This document shows, piece by piece, positions 37,062 through 44,881 of a stretch of 63,531 bases of DNA; the first letter of the stretch is position 1; the number at the start of each line of letters is the position of its first letter. The notes under the pieces were generated by a model. The model was given only the letters and a program-made list of their open reading frames with translations. It did no database searches and was not told the origin of the DNA. Position numbers and translations under genes: made by a program. The DNA comes from a bacterium (lineage in GTDB: Bacteria > Planctomycetota > SZUA-567): positions 1-63,531 of the forward strand of contig QKCJ01000013.1 of assembly GCA_003245715.1 (NCBI GenBank), read 5' to 3'.

Positions 37062-37463
37062 GTGCCCAACAACACAATAGTTCCACGCGGTACGAAAATT
37101 CGTAAGATTAATCTTTCACGTAAAACCGCCCCATGTCCACGCTGCGGAACAGTCAGCAAACGACATTCAATCGGGCACAGGCGTTTGCGCGAAGTAGGTA
37201 TCAGCGCCCCGACCATGCTTGAAGTAACCTACTCAAAGCACTACTGCGTAAGCTGCCGTAAGCACTTCTCACTGCCAATGGACCACCTGGCACAGCCATC
37301 AGGCCGCTTTACCAACCGCGTGCGCCGTACAGCTGTTGACCTGGTTGTAAAGCAGGAGATGACTCTTGAAAAAGCCACACAACGTATGCGCCAGAAGTAT
37401 CATGTTCATGTTCCGCCAACAACTCTGCATGACTGGGTTGTTGCTGAAATGAAGATCGACTAA
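37062..37463 (+). CDS. Solitary zf-ISL3-like zinc-finger/HTH protein
   Basis: A 133-aa protein resembling the N-terminal DNA-binding part of ISL3-type transposases. It has a zinc ribbon CPRCG ... CVSCRKHF (about residues 25-68), the intervening RRLREVGI segment, and then a helix-turn-helix-like stretch (VVKQEMTLEKATQRMRQKY to TTLHDWVVAEM). The DDE catalytic domain is absent: the frame stops cleanly and is followed by a good terminator. GGAGAG four to five bases before GTG 37062 favours this start over ATG 36996. It may be a domesticated regulator or a transposase relic. Confidence 0.65.
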   Translation: MPNNTIVPRGTKIRKINLSRKTAPCPRCGTVSKRHSIGHRRLREVGISAPTMLEVTYSKHYCVSCRKHFSLPMDHLAQPSGRFTNRVRRTAVDLVVKQEMTLEKATQRMRQKYHVHVPPTTLHDWVVAEMKID

Positions 37464-37491
37464 ACAAAATACCTGTGCAAACTTTCCTCTT

Positions 37492-37526
37492 AAAGATGTC
37501 TGCTCTGATGCAGGCATCTTTTATTT
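37492..37526 (+). terminator. Terminator of the zf-ISL3-like gene
   Basis: AAAGATG-t-CTG and CAG-g-CATCTTT form a ten-pair stem with one mismatch, followed by TTATTTT. Confidence 0.75.
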
Positions 37527-37562
37527 TGGCCATTTAACCAGCACTCGAAAACACTCTAAAAC

Positions 37563-37605
37563 AATAAAAAAATAGCCACACCCATTACCGGCGCGACTAT
37601 TTATA
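37563..37605 (-). terminator. Possible terminator of the LOG gene
   Basis: On the minus strand AAATAG/CTATTT with a GC-rich interior is followed by TTTTTTTATTG. Confidence 0.5.
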
Positions 37606-37629
37606 AATAAAAGATATCAATGGCTCTGA

Positions 37630-38298
37630 TTATGAATGACGGTGAATCTTGCTGTTGATGTATGACACCGCATCTTCAGGGCTGTCGGTTATATAGACCA
37701 GATCAAGATCACCGGGAGAGATCGTCTTCTCCCCGATCTCCATGGTCTTTTCAATCCAGTCGAGCATCCCTTGCCAGTAGTCCCTGCCCATAAGAACAAT
37801 CGGAGTCGGCGGTACTTTTTTAGTCTGCACCAGAGTAAGATTTTCGAAGAATTCATCAAGTGTACCAAAGCCGCCGGGCATTGTGATAATCGCCTTTGAA
37901 TACTTCGAGAACATGACTTTACGCACAAAGAAATAACGAAAGGTCAGCATTTTCTGAATATATGGATTTGCTTTTTGCTCAAATGGCAGATCAATATTAA
38001 GCCCGACTGTCGTGCCACAACCGCTCTCCTTGGCACCACGGTTGGCAGCTTCCATAATCCCGCCGCCACCGCCAGTAATCACGTTATAACCAGCCATTGA
38101 CAGCAACTTGGCCACTTCTCTGGCCATCTTGTAATACTTATTATCCTCAGGTGTTCTGGCCGAACCAAAAATGCTGACACCAACCTCAAGGCGTGTCATC
38201 TGCTCAAATCCGTCAACAAACTCTGCCATGATCCGAAACATCCGCCACGGGTCCATATTACGGAAATCTTCATCAAGCGGATGGTCAACACTCTGCAT
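37630..38298 (-). CDS. LOG-family protein (TIGR00730)
   Basis: A Rossmann-fold nucleotide phosphoribohydrolase-like protein of 222 aa. The nucleotide-binding GGGGGIMEAANRGA and the catalytic PGGFGTLDEFFE motif are present. Bacterial members cleave nucleoside 5'-monophosphates; the in vivo role is often purine salvage and is not certain. AGGAG lies upstream of the ATG. It lies downstream of plsC on the same strand, 141 bases away. Confidence 0.88.
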   Translation of the reverse strand: MQSVDHPLDEDFRNMDPWRMFRIMAEFVDGFEQMTRLEVGVSIFGSARTPEDNKYYKMAREVAKLLSMAGYNVITGGGGGIMEAANRGAKESGCGTTVGLNIDLPFEQKANPYIQKMLTFRYFFVRKVMFSKYSKAIITMPGGFGTLDEFFENLTLVQTKKVPPTPIVLMGRDYWQGMLDWIEKTMEIGEKTISPGDLDLVYITDSPEDAVSYINSKIHRHS

Positions 38299-38439
38299 TA
38301 TATTCTCCTATGTAAATCCCTGCATTGCAACTAAAGCAAGTCTCGTCCGGTACAGACAGCGTGAAGAGAGATGAATGAACGTATCCATACCACCTACTAT
38401 TATTGTGACGCAACCAGTAACGATGCTTGTAGTCACAAA

Positions 38440-39096
38440 CTATTTCTTCTTTAGTTTATGGTGCGGATATTCAGCCCAGGCTTTTTCCTCGAGTTCCTTG
38501 AGAACATTGGCAAGCTCGGTGGTGATTCTTTTCTGCTCTTCACGTTTCTCTGAACGCTCAAGATTCTCTTTGGGATAGATTGGCGGTGCAACGTAGATCC
38601 TAAGTGGTTCGAACTTGAAAAACTTAGCGCCCTTGGGCCAGCAAAACCAGGTACCCATAATATAAACCGGCTGGATAGGCGCGCCTGATCTGGTAGCAAG
38701 CAACCCTACCCCAGGTTCAAGTTCCTGCAATTTACCACAGTCAGAGCGTGTGCCTTCGGGAAATATAACTACCGCCCGCCCCTGCTCAAGCCTCTTGGCA
38801 AAAGCTTTCAGCGCACCTTTTGTTCCCTTTTCACGATCAATCGGAAAGGCATAAACGTTGCGAATAATAAAGCTCAGAAGCTTGCTTTCAAAAAGTGACT
38901 TTCTGGCCATAAAACCCAGCGGACGCTTGAAAGTTGTCCCCAGCGGCAGAGGATCAAAATAACTGACATGGTTTGAGGCGACAATAAGCTGACCGTCCTC
39001 AACCAGATTTTCCCTGCCATAATACTTGATATCGCACATAAACCGGAAAATACGTTTAAGCCACCATTTATAGGCGTTATATACTCCAATTCCCAT
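38440..39096 (-). CDS. plsC: 1-acyl-glycerol-3-phosphate acyltransferase
   Basis: Adds the second acyl chain in phosphatidic acid synthesis at the inner membrane. The catalytic NHVSYFD (HX4D) and FPEGTRS motifs are present, and the length of 218 aa is typical. The hydrophobic N-terminal segment is short, so it is probably a peripheral or single-anchor protein. AAAGG lies ten bases upstream of the ATG. It follows mreB by 26 bases and is likely in the same transcript. Confidence 0.9.
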   Translation of the reverse strand: MGIGVYNAYKWWLKRIFRFMCDIKYYGRENLVEDGQLIVASNHVSYFDPLPLGTTFKRPLGFMARKSLFESKLLSFIIRNVYAFPIDREKGTKGALKAFAKRLEQGRAVVIFPEGTRSDCGKLQELEPGVGLLATRSGAPIQPVYIMGTWFCWPKGAKFFKFEPLRIYVAPPIYPKENLERSEKREEQKRITTELANVLKELEEKAWAEYPHHKLKKK

Positions 39097-39122
39097 ATTT
39101 CATTTTACCTTTAATTTAACAA

Positions 39123-40181
39123 CTAGTCGCTACTATGACTTTCAAGACCTTTACCAAAATCGTCGATCTCTTCAAGGAATATCCCCGTACCACGCACAAC
39201 CGCACGCAGCGGATCTTCAGGAATATGCACCGGTATACCCCTGGTTTCCTTGGTAATAAGCTTATCAAGACCGCGCAGCATCGCACCACCACCGGCAAGA
39301 AAAATACCGCGCGTATAAATATCACCAGCCAGATCCGGCGGCGCACTCTCAAGCGTATTAAGCACAGAGGTCACAATCTGGTCGACAGGCTCTTTTATCG
39401 CCTCGCGTATCTCTTCACTGCGGACAGTTATTGAACGCGGCAAACCCTTAACCTGGTCACGTCCCATAACCTCAGTGGTAAGCTCCTCATCAAGCGCAAA
39501 AGCACTGCCAACCTCGATTTTTACCCGCTCCGCCGTCGCATCACCAATAACCAGATTATGCTGACGTTTCATGTAATTGATAATTGCCTCATCAAGCTCA
39601 TCGCCGGCAATTCGCAGACTATCATACGAGACCATCCCGAGCATCGAGATAATCGCCACCTCAGTCGTACCGCCACCGATGTCAACAATCATGTTGCCTA
39701 CTGGCTCGTTAATGGGCATACCCACGCCAATAGCCGCTGCAACTGGTTCTTCAATAAGATAAACTTTTCGCGCACCGGCACGTGAAGCCGACATATGCAC
39801 CGCCTGTTTTTCAACTTCGGTGATTCCACTTGGAACTGAGATAACAACCCGCGGACTTGCGCGCCATGAATTGTAATTATGGACTTTCCGGATAAAGTAA
39901 CTGAGCATCGCCTCAGTGATCTCAAAATCGGCGATAACACCATCCTTGAGCGGACGGACTGCGACAATGTTTCCGGGGGTACGGCCAACCATACGCTTAG
40001 CCCTGATACCAACCGCCTTACCATCATTAAGGACCTTGTTAGTCCCCTTCCAGACAGCAACAACCGACGGCTCACAAAGCATCACACCCTTGCCGCGCAC
40101 ATACACCAAAGTATTGCACGTTCCAAGGTCGATACCCATATCGTGGCTGAACATCCCAATAAGCCGGTCAAAAAGAATCAT
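39123..40181 (-). CDS. mreB: Rod-shape determining actin homologue MreB
   Basis: A membrane-associated actin-like filament protein of 352 aa that guides lateral wall synthesis. Phosphate-binding loops DLGTCNTLVYVRGKG and DIGGGTTEVAIIS, and the adenosine motif LAGGGAMLRGLDKLI, are intact. The ATG at 40181 gives MILFDRLIGMFSHD, a plausible amphipathic membrane helix; the longer frame starts before a terminator-like hairpin. Unusually mreC and mreD are not directly downstream; plsC is. Upstream lie an acidic anchored protein and two MreC-shaped proteins. Confidence 0.95.
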   Translation of the reverse strand: MILFDRLIGMFSHDMGIDLGTCNTLVYVRGKGVMLCEPSVVAVWKGTNKVLNDGKAVGIRAKRMVGRTPGNIVAVRPLKDGVIADFEITEAMLSYFIRKVHNYNSWRASPRVVISVPSGITEVEKQAVHMSASRAGARKVYLIEEPVAAAIGVGMPINEPVGNMIVDIGGGTTEVAIISMLGMVSYDSLRIAGDELDEAIINYMKRQHNLVIGDATAERVKIEVGSAFALDEELTTEVMGRDQVKGLPRSITVRSEEIREAIKEPVDQIVTSVLNTLESAPPDLAGDIYTRGIFLAGGGAMLRGLDKLITKETRGIPVHIPEDPLRAVVRGTGIFLEEIDDFGKGLESHSSD

Positions 40182-40211
40182 AGAATACCCGATTACACAT
40201 AAAGTTGTAAA

Positions 40212-40240
40212 GCGGGCGCAAAACACAAGGTCCCGCCCGC
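40212..40240 (-). terminator. GC-rich hairpin upstream of mreB
   Basis: GCGGGC/GCCCGC with a 17-base loop, followed on the minus strand by TTTACAACTTT. It may be a partial terminator between the acidic-protein gene and mreB. Confidence 0.45.
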
Positions 40241-40271
40241 ATAAATCTAAATATTACTTATTAAATATGCC

Positions 40272-40625
40272 CTACCAAGGAAGGGTACCCTCAGGCAAAT
40301 ACCCGGAAAGGCGCCAGAGCAGAATCGCCGCCGCGCCAACGTAAGCAACCAGCGAAACAACAAGCAGAGCGTTGAAAGCACCGGCACTCGGAACAACCAC
40401 ACTCTGGGGAGCAATCTGCGGCTGCAGCGGCAGAGCAACAATTTCATCTTCATCCCCATGATAATCGACCTCATTATCAGAAAGGTCAAGCTCTTCGGTT
40501 GCTTCATCAACGACCAACTCGTCATCATCAATAGGCATAGTTGGCTCATCATCATCAATCATGAAAGATTCATCATCAAGATTCAATGTAGGCTCATCAT
40601 CAAGACGCAGTTCATCATCACTCAT
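40272..40625 (-). CDS. Highly acidic C-terminally anchored membrane protein
   Basis: A 117-aa protein of unknown function. The first 70 residues are almost all Asp, Glu and small residues, with repeated DDEPT and DDE units (DDELRLDDEPTLNLDDE). A single membrane segment (about 85-105, ALLVVSLVAYVGAAAILLW) is followed by a short tail. It would present a strongly negative cytoplasmic or periplasmic tail. It sits between the coiled-coil protein gene and mreB, with 54 bases on the upstream side and about 90 before mreB. Confidence 0.65.
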   Translation of the reverse strand: MSDDELRLDDEPTLNLDDESFMIDDDEPTMPIDDDELVVDEATEELDLSDNEVDYHGDEDEIVALPLQPQIAPQSVVVPSAGAFNALLVVSLVAYVGAAAILLWRLSGYLPEGTLPW

Positions 40626-40678
40626 AGCAACTCCTTGGCATTCAACAATTCCCCACAGGGATTTATGTCAATTTAAAA

Positions 40679-41413
40679 TTATATTCCTTTGGCAATTCTT
40701 GCAATATCGCCAGGACGCAAACCAATCGGGGTCGGCCCCTGGATTTCGCAGGTACTGGTAACACTGAAAACTTTCAGCACCCTGATATCAGTAACATACT
40801 TGTCCCCGCGCCAGACAGTGAAACGGCTTCCGGGCTGAATCCCGCCATTGGCAGAACCCAAGCTCAGATATGCCCTTCTGGTATCAGGATTATAGGTCAG
40901 AATCTCACCTGCAAGCCTTGCCGATTCTTCAACCTGCGGCTTGAGATTATTTTCAGTAACATTGTTATCCCCAGACACGCTCTTAGTCTGCTTGCTACCA
41001 GCACTTTGAGTAGCAGCAACAGTCGCCGTTTCACGGTTATCTGAAGCAAAAACCTTGGGAACCGCAACCGTCTGAGCTTTTTCAGCAGAAACTTCTACCG
41101 GAGCAGCGCTATAGGAATTTGCCCCAAGCTCAGGTTTAAGAGAAACATCACCAGCCGGAACAAGGTCTGCATTTGCAGCATTTCTGGCAAGCGACACCTT
41201 CAAAGACTGGATGTCAGCTTGTTGACGGTACATTGCGATCTTGTACTCTTCAAGCTCCTGATTAGCCTCTTTCGCTTCACGCATGGCCTGAGCGAGACGT
41301 GACTTCATCTTAACAGAATAAGCGCCAAAGAATATAGCCGCAGCAACCGCCAACCAGGTTACAACCACCCCCAATGTCGGTTTACGGTAAATTCCATAGT
41401 CGTCTTTTGACAT
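40679..41413 (-). CDS. Membrane-anchored coiled-coil protein, paralogue A
   Basis: A 244-aa protein of unknown function. One membrane helix (about 15-33, VVVTWLAVAAAIFFGAYSV) is followed by a coiled coil (about 36-75), a Ser/Ala/Val-rich linker and a C-terminal beta domain (about 165-244; GEILTYNPDTRRAYLSLGSA ... GSRFTVWRGDK). That domain aligns with the one at the end of the neighbouring 287-aa protein. The overall plan resembles MreC, or the FlgT C-terminal domain. GAGGG lies eight bases before the ATG. Confidence 0.6.
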   Translation of the reverse strand: MSKDDYGIYRKPTLGVVVTWLAVAAAIFFGAYSVKMKSRLAQAMREAKEANQELEEYKIAMYRQQADIQSLKVSLARNAANADLVPAGDVSLKPELGANSYSAAPVEVSAEKAQTVAVPKVFASDNRETATVAATQSAGSKQTKSVSGDNNVTENNLKPQVEESARLAGEILTYNPDTRRAYLSLGSANGGIQPGSRFTVWRGDKYVTDIRVLKVFSVTSTCEIQGPTPIGLRPGDIARIAKGI

Positions 41414-41484
41414 TCCATTAACCCTCTGGTTAGTTAACTCTCAACAACAACCGCCGTCAGCGGTAAAAAGGCATAACGCGATAA

Positions 41485-42348
41485 TCAGTCGAGTGTTGTC
41501 GCTGCGTCAGCAACCTTGATTTCTCCGCCGTCCTTGGTCATACCTGGCAGAATCTTGGCTGAAGACATATCGTCATAGACATTGGCGATACGAACCTTGC
41601 CGATGTATGAATCACCGCGTGAAATCACAAACTCCATTCCCTTCTCAACTTTGTCACGTGAACCGACTGAAAGGATAACAAGGTCAAGTGAAGGGTCTAT
41701 CTGAAGAACACGGCCGTTAATCGCAACACCGGCGGTGGCAACACTTGAATCAGGATCAGCACCATAACGGCTTACATATTTCTCAATCTGGGTTGAAAGA
41801 AGAGTAACACGGCGAACAAGCTCGGCGTTGCTCTTGGCAAGCTGCATCATTTCGCTCTCAAGTTCACGGTTCTCACTGGCAAGTTCAATAGCCTGTGACT
41901 GATGCCATTCAGCTTCCTTTACAGATGCGCTGTTGCGGCGAACTTCCTGGTCAAGGTGAGCCTGCAATTCGTCATTACGCTTTTCTTTCTTGCTGACGAT
42001 AACCTTCAATTCCTTGATGGTATCATTGATACTACGCATTGACGCTTCTTTTTCCTTGAGTGAGTTGGTCAGGTTGGTGTTCTGCTTGCGCAGATTCTGA
42101 CGCTCAAGGTTCGCACTCTCAAAGTTCTTCTTAGCCTCAAGAGACTCACTTGTAACCTTCTTAAGCTCCATCTCAAGGCGTTCGTTTTCAGACTTGAGTG
42201 TCTTGTACATACGGTTGCCTTCGTCAACACTCTTTCTGGTCTGCTCTACCCAGTAAGTCTGCTTACCAAAAACAGTAACCGCTGCTGCTGCCATGAACAA
42301 CGCAACAAGAACGTTAAGAACGATTAAAACACGTGTGGTAGTACCCAT
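41485..42348 (-). CDS. Membrane-anchored coiled-coil protein, paralogue B
   Basis: A 287-aa protein. An N-terminal membrane helix (about 7-27) is followed by a long coiled coil (about 35-200, heptads of L, E and K) and then a C-terminal beta domain (about 210-285; GRVLQIDPSLDLVILSVGSR, KGMEFVISRGDSYIGKV). The GS-x-D-K-V-x-K-G-M ... G-x-V layout is like the MreC beta domain (KGSxDGVxxGM). GGAGG lies ten bases before the ATG at 42348. It starts 78 bases after the receiver-domain gene. Confidence 0.65.
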   Translation of the reverse strand: MGTTTRVLIVLNVLVALFMAAAAVTVFGKQTYWVEQTRKSVDEGNRMYKTLKSENERLEMELKKVTSESLEAKKNFESANLERQNLRKQNTNLTNSLKEKEASMRSINDTIKELKVIVSKKEKRNDELQAHLDQEVRRNSASVKEAEWHQSQAIELASENRELESEMMQLAKSNAELVRRVTLLSTQIEKYVSRYGADPDSSVATAGVAINGRVLQIDPSLDLVILSVGSRDKVEKGMEFVISRGDSYIGKVRIANVYDDMSSAKILPGMTKDGGEIKVADAATTLD

Positions 42349-42425
42349 TTTCAGCAAGCCTCCAATATCTACAATTTATTATTACAATCTAAAAAATATT
42401 AACTTTTATGGCGTCAAAACAGTTT

Positions 42426-42836
42426 TCAGTGTAAACCATGCTGACGACGGTAACGATTAATACACACTATGGCTTTATCGACCAGATGACGCAGGTAAGT
42501 CCAGTCAAATGGTTTATTTATGTAGCCAAAGCAGTCTATTTCAAGTGCTTTTTTCACGCTCTGCACAGTCCCGTATCCGGTAATTGCAATACAGGGAATC
42601 TCAAGTATACTCTGACGGGCGGTCTTTATGATTGTGAAGCCATCAATCTCCGGCATCATTATATCAGTAATAACAACATCCCACTTTTCAGTCCTGAGCT
42701 TGTCAATGGCAACTGAAGGATTAGAGAAAGTACAGACCTCCCTCTGCTCATTAGCCAGATGAAAATGAAACAGATCCAAAGAATCCACATCATCGTCAAT
42801 GACTAAAACCCTTGAAACCTCCTGAATATCTTCCAT
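42426..42836 (-). CDS. Stand-alone receiver-domain response regulator
   Basis: A 136-aa CheY-like protein with a single REC domain and no output domain. The acidic pocket (IDDD near residue 13), phospho-acceptor Asp58 (ITDIMMPE), the Thr/Ser-side TGYGT and Lys108 (NKPF) are all present, so it should be phosphorylatable. No histidine kinase is in the window. It is the first gene read leftward toward the coiled-coil and mreB genes. Confidence 0.85.
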   Translation of the reverse strand: MEDIQEVSRVLVIDDDVDSLDLFHFHLANEQREVCTFSNPSVAIDKLRTEKWDVVITDIMMPEIDGFTIIKTARQSILEIPCIAITGYGTVQSVKKALEIDCFGYINKPFDWTYLRHLVDKAIVCINRYRRQHGLH

Positions 42837-43180
42837 TCAGCAACCTGCACTAATCTATTGAAAACCAGAGTAAAAAAGCTAAAACCTGAATTTCAAGATA
42901 ATACACCGCAAAGTAATTTCCACTTCCCAGAGTATTCTTTCAAAAAAAGTATAATTAAGACTATTTTATTACATATCATACTAAAAAATGAGTAAAAATC
43001 CAAAAAAATTAGCCAACTATAAATAAATTTAACTGCATTAACATTTTTCAACCCACAAAAGAACAAAAAAGCACACTAATGACACCAACGCAGTATTATT
43101 AAGTTGACGCGGCGCTGTATTTATGTAATATCTTGCTTATATATTTCAGATATGTAACATTTGTAGTAGAAATACGCCGC
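42837..43180. other. Divergent AT-rich intergenic region
   Basis: AT-rich DNA between the receiver gene and the siroheme-reductase gene. The right end holds the promoter of the latter. Nothing else was recognised between 42837 and 43100. Confidence 0.4.
43104..43131 (+). promoter_or_regulatory. Promoter of the siroheme-reductase gene
   Basis: TTGACG (43104-43109) and TAATAT (43126-43131), 16-base spacer; leader of about 125 bases. Confidence 0.55.
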
Positions 43181-43247
43181 TTGTCCCGTTCCACAATCCC
43201 CACTGGGCTGGCGCAACTTTTACCGAAAACTTTGTGGTTTAAGACAA
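43181..43247 (+). promoter_or_regulatory. Structured 5' leader of the siroheme-reductase gene
   Basis: Nested stems: TTGTC (43181-43185) with GACAA (43243-43247) outside, a symmetric 5/5 internal loop, and CCACAA (43191-43196) with TTGTGG (43232-43237) inside, capped by a 35-base region with a CCC/GGG stem. It ends just before the ribosome site. It matches no riboswitch class I know. Confidence 0.45.
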
Positions 43248-43261
43248 ATGAAAGGAAAAAA

Positions 43262-43936
43262 ATGTTAGAGGATGGAGAAAAAGGCGCAATTTTACAGGTA
43301 GACCGTCAGACTTACGCGGTTGCACCGCATATTCCCTGTGGTGTGGTCACTCCGGCTCAGCTACGCATGCTGGCTGATGTTGCTGAAAAATATCAGGCGG
43401 CGGCGCTCAAGGTAACCAGCGCTTCACGAATTGCGATCGTCGGCCTCAAGGAAGAGCAGGTTGATGATGTCTGGAATGATTTGCATGACATGAATCCAGG
43501 TGCGGCGGTCGGATTATGTGTGCGCAGTGTCAAGGCCTGCCCCGGCACAACTTTCTGCAAACGCGGGCAGCGCGACAGTCTCGGCATGGGCATGTATTTT
43601 GACGAAGAGTACCATGGCATGGAGCTTCCGGGCAAGATGAAGCTTGGTGTTTCAGGCTGTGCAAACCAGTGTGCAGAAAGCTCGATCAAGGATATTGGCC
43701 TGGTTGGCAAGAAGGATGGCTGGGATGTTTATGTTGGCGGCTGCGCTGGCGCACGTCCACGTCTGGCCGAAAAGATCGCGATTGGTCTTTCCGACGATGA
43801 CGTGAAGAATGTCGTGGAAGCGATAGTTGAGTTCTTCAAGCAGAACGCCAAGCCCCGCGAGCGTCTTGGCAGGATGATCGACCGTATTGGTCTTGAAGAG
43901 CTGACCAAAGCTGTTCTACCTGAACACGCGGTATAA
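43262..43936 (+). CDS. Small nitrite/sulfite reductase-like siroheme protein
   Basis: A 224-aa protein of the nitrite/sulfite reductase fold, with one ferredoxin-like half and one siroheme-[4Fe-4S] half. The cluster ligands form C-x5-C (Cys93, Cys99; KACPGTTFC) and C-x3-C (Cys133, Cys137; GCANQC). Small single-subunit members occur in anaerobes, acting in sulfite or nitrite reduction or in siroheme-linked redox roles; the substrate cannot be told. AAAGG lies before the ATG at 43262. It is solitary, with its own promoter, leader and terminator, and no siroheme-synthesis or electron-donor genes nearby. Confidence 0.85.
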   Translation: MLEDGEKGAILQVDRQTYAVAPHIPCGVVTPAQLRMLADVAEKYQAAALKVTSASRIAIVGLKEEQVDDVWNDLHDMNPGAAVGLCVRSVKACPGTTFCKRGQRDSLGMGMYFDEEYHGMELPGKMKLGVSGCANQCAESSIKDIGLVGKKDGWDVYVGGCAGARPRLAEKIAIGLSDDDVKNVVEAIVEFFKQNAKPRERLGRMIDRIGLEELTKAVLPEHAV

Positions 43937-43963
43937 AATAGCAGATAATCAGACGACACGTTC

Positions 43964-44000
43964 AAACAGGGCAGGCTCAAGAAGTCTGCCCTGTTTTTTA
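43964..44000 (+). terminator. Terminator of the siroheme-reductase gene
   Basis: AAACAGGGCAG/CTGCCCTGTTT with an 11-base loop, followed by TTTTA. Confidence 0.9.
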
Positions 44001-44879
44001 TCACCGCCCCAGAAGGCCCGTCCCCCGGCAAAGCGCCGAAACCGCTTCAAGCACCGGTCGGCCGGAATTTACAAAGGTATACCCCCCACCCCTGCGCACC
44101 ACTTCCTGTCTGGCAGTGTCACGAAATTCTTTAAGCACATTTTTATAGGCGTCAAGATCAAACCTGTTGCGTAATTTGATTTCATCGCCAGTCTCCTGAT
44201 CGACAAAAACCTGACCGTTCTGACAAGCAGGGTTAACTTCCTGCTCGGACATGATATGAACCAGATAAAAGTCCCGGCAAAAAACCGAGGCAGACTTTAT
44301 CGTATTAATTACTGATGAAAGAAGATCGGTCCCGGCAGGGGCAAGAAGGTCTGAAAGGAAAACATTTATACCCTGATTCTGCATCCTGAGTAATTTCTTT
44401 CTGAGAAAAAGCGGCTGCAATTCTCCTTCAAGTTCTAGTTTTCTGAGCATCTCAAGCATACGCCCCGACTGGCTCTTGCCACGCATTATCTGTGAAGAGG
44501 TTACTTCCACACCACGGCAGAAGAGAAACTGAAGCCTGTTGCCAGAAGCAAGCGCAACATAACCAAGTGCCGCTGCAATCTGCTTTGAGGTAAAAAATTT
44601 ATAGCTCATGCTTGGACTGCAATCAATTATCAGTCTGAGAATAAGGTCATCCTCAGCCAGAAATAATTTAAGGTAAAGATTGTCAAGCCTGCCGAAGAGA
44701 TTCCAGTCAATGAAGCGGGGATCATCACCAGAGCAGTACTCCCGGTAATCACTGAACTCTGGCGAATAACCGCGGCGATGACTTTTGGCTGTCCCGAAAT
44801 TTGAGGAATGCCCAAATTTTTTAGCCAATACCGTCAGGCGCTCAAGACGGTCGCGCAGATTTCTGTCAAGCAACTCCAT
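44001..44879 (-). CDS. DUF58 domain protein
   Basis: A 292-aa cytoplasmic protein with the DUF58 core: RRGYSPEFSDYREYCSGDDPRFIDWNLFGR (residues about 35-64) followed by a VWA-like part containing DCSPSMSYK. Members usually act with a MoxR AAA+ ATPase in assembling metal- or wall-linked complexes. It starts two bases after the preceding gene and ends next to the terminator of the convergent reductase. No MoxR gene is adjacent. Confidence 0.88.
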   Translation of the reverse strand: MELLDRNLRDRLERLTVLAKKFGHSSNFGTAKSHRRGYSPEFSDYREYCSGDDPRFIDWNLFGRLDNLYLKLFLAEDDLILRLIIDCSPSMSYKFFTSKQIAAALGYVALASGNRLQFLFCRGVEVTSSQIMRGKSQSGRMLEMLRKLELEGELQPLFLRKKLLRMQNQGINVFLSDLLAPAGTDLLSSVINTIKSASVFCRDFYLVHIMSEQEVNPACQNGQVFVDQETGDEIKLRNRFDLDAYKNVLKEFRDTARQEVVRRGGGYTFVNSGRPVLEAVSALCRGTGLLGR

Positions 44880-44881
44880 AG

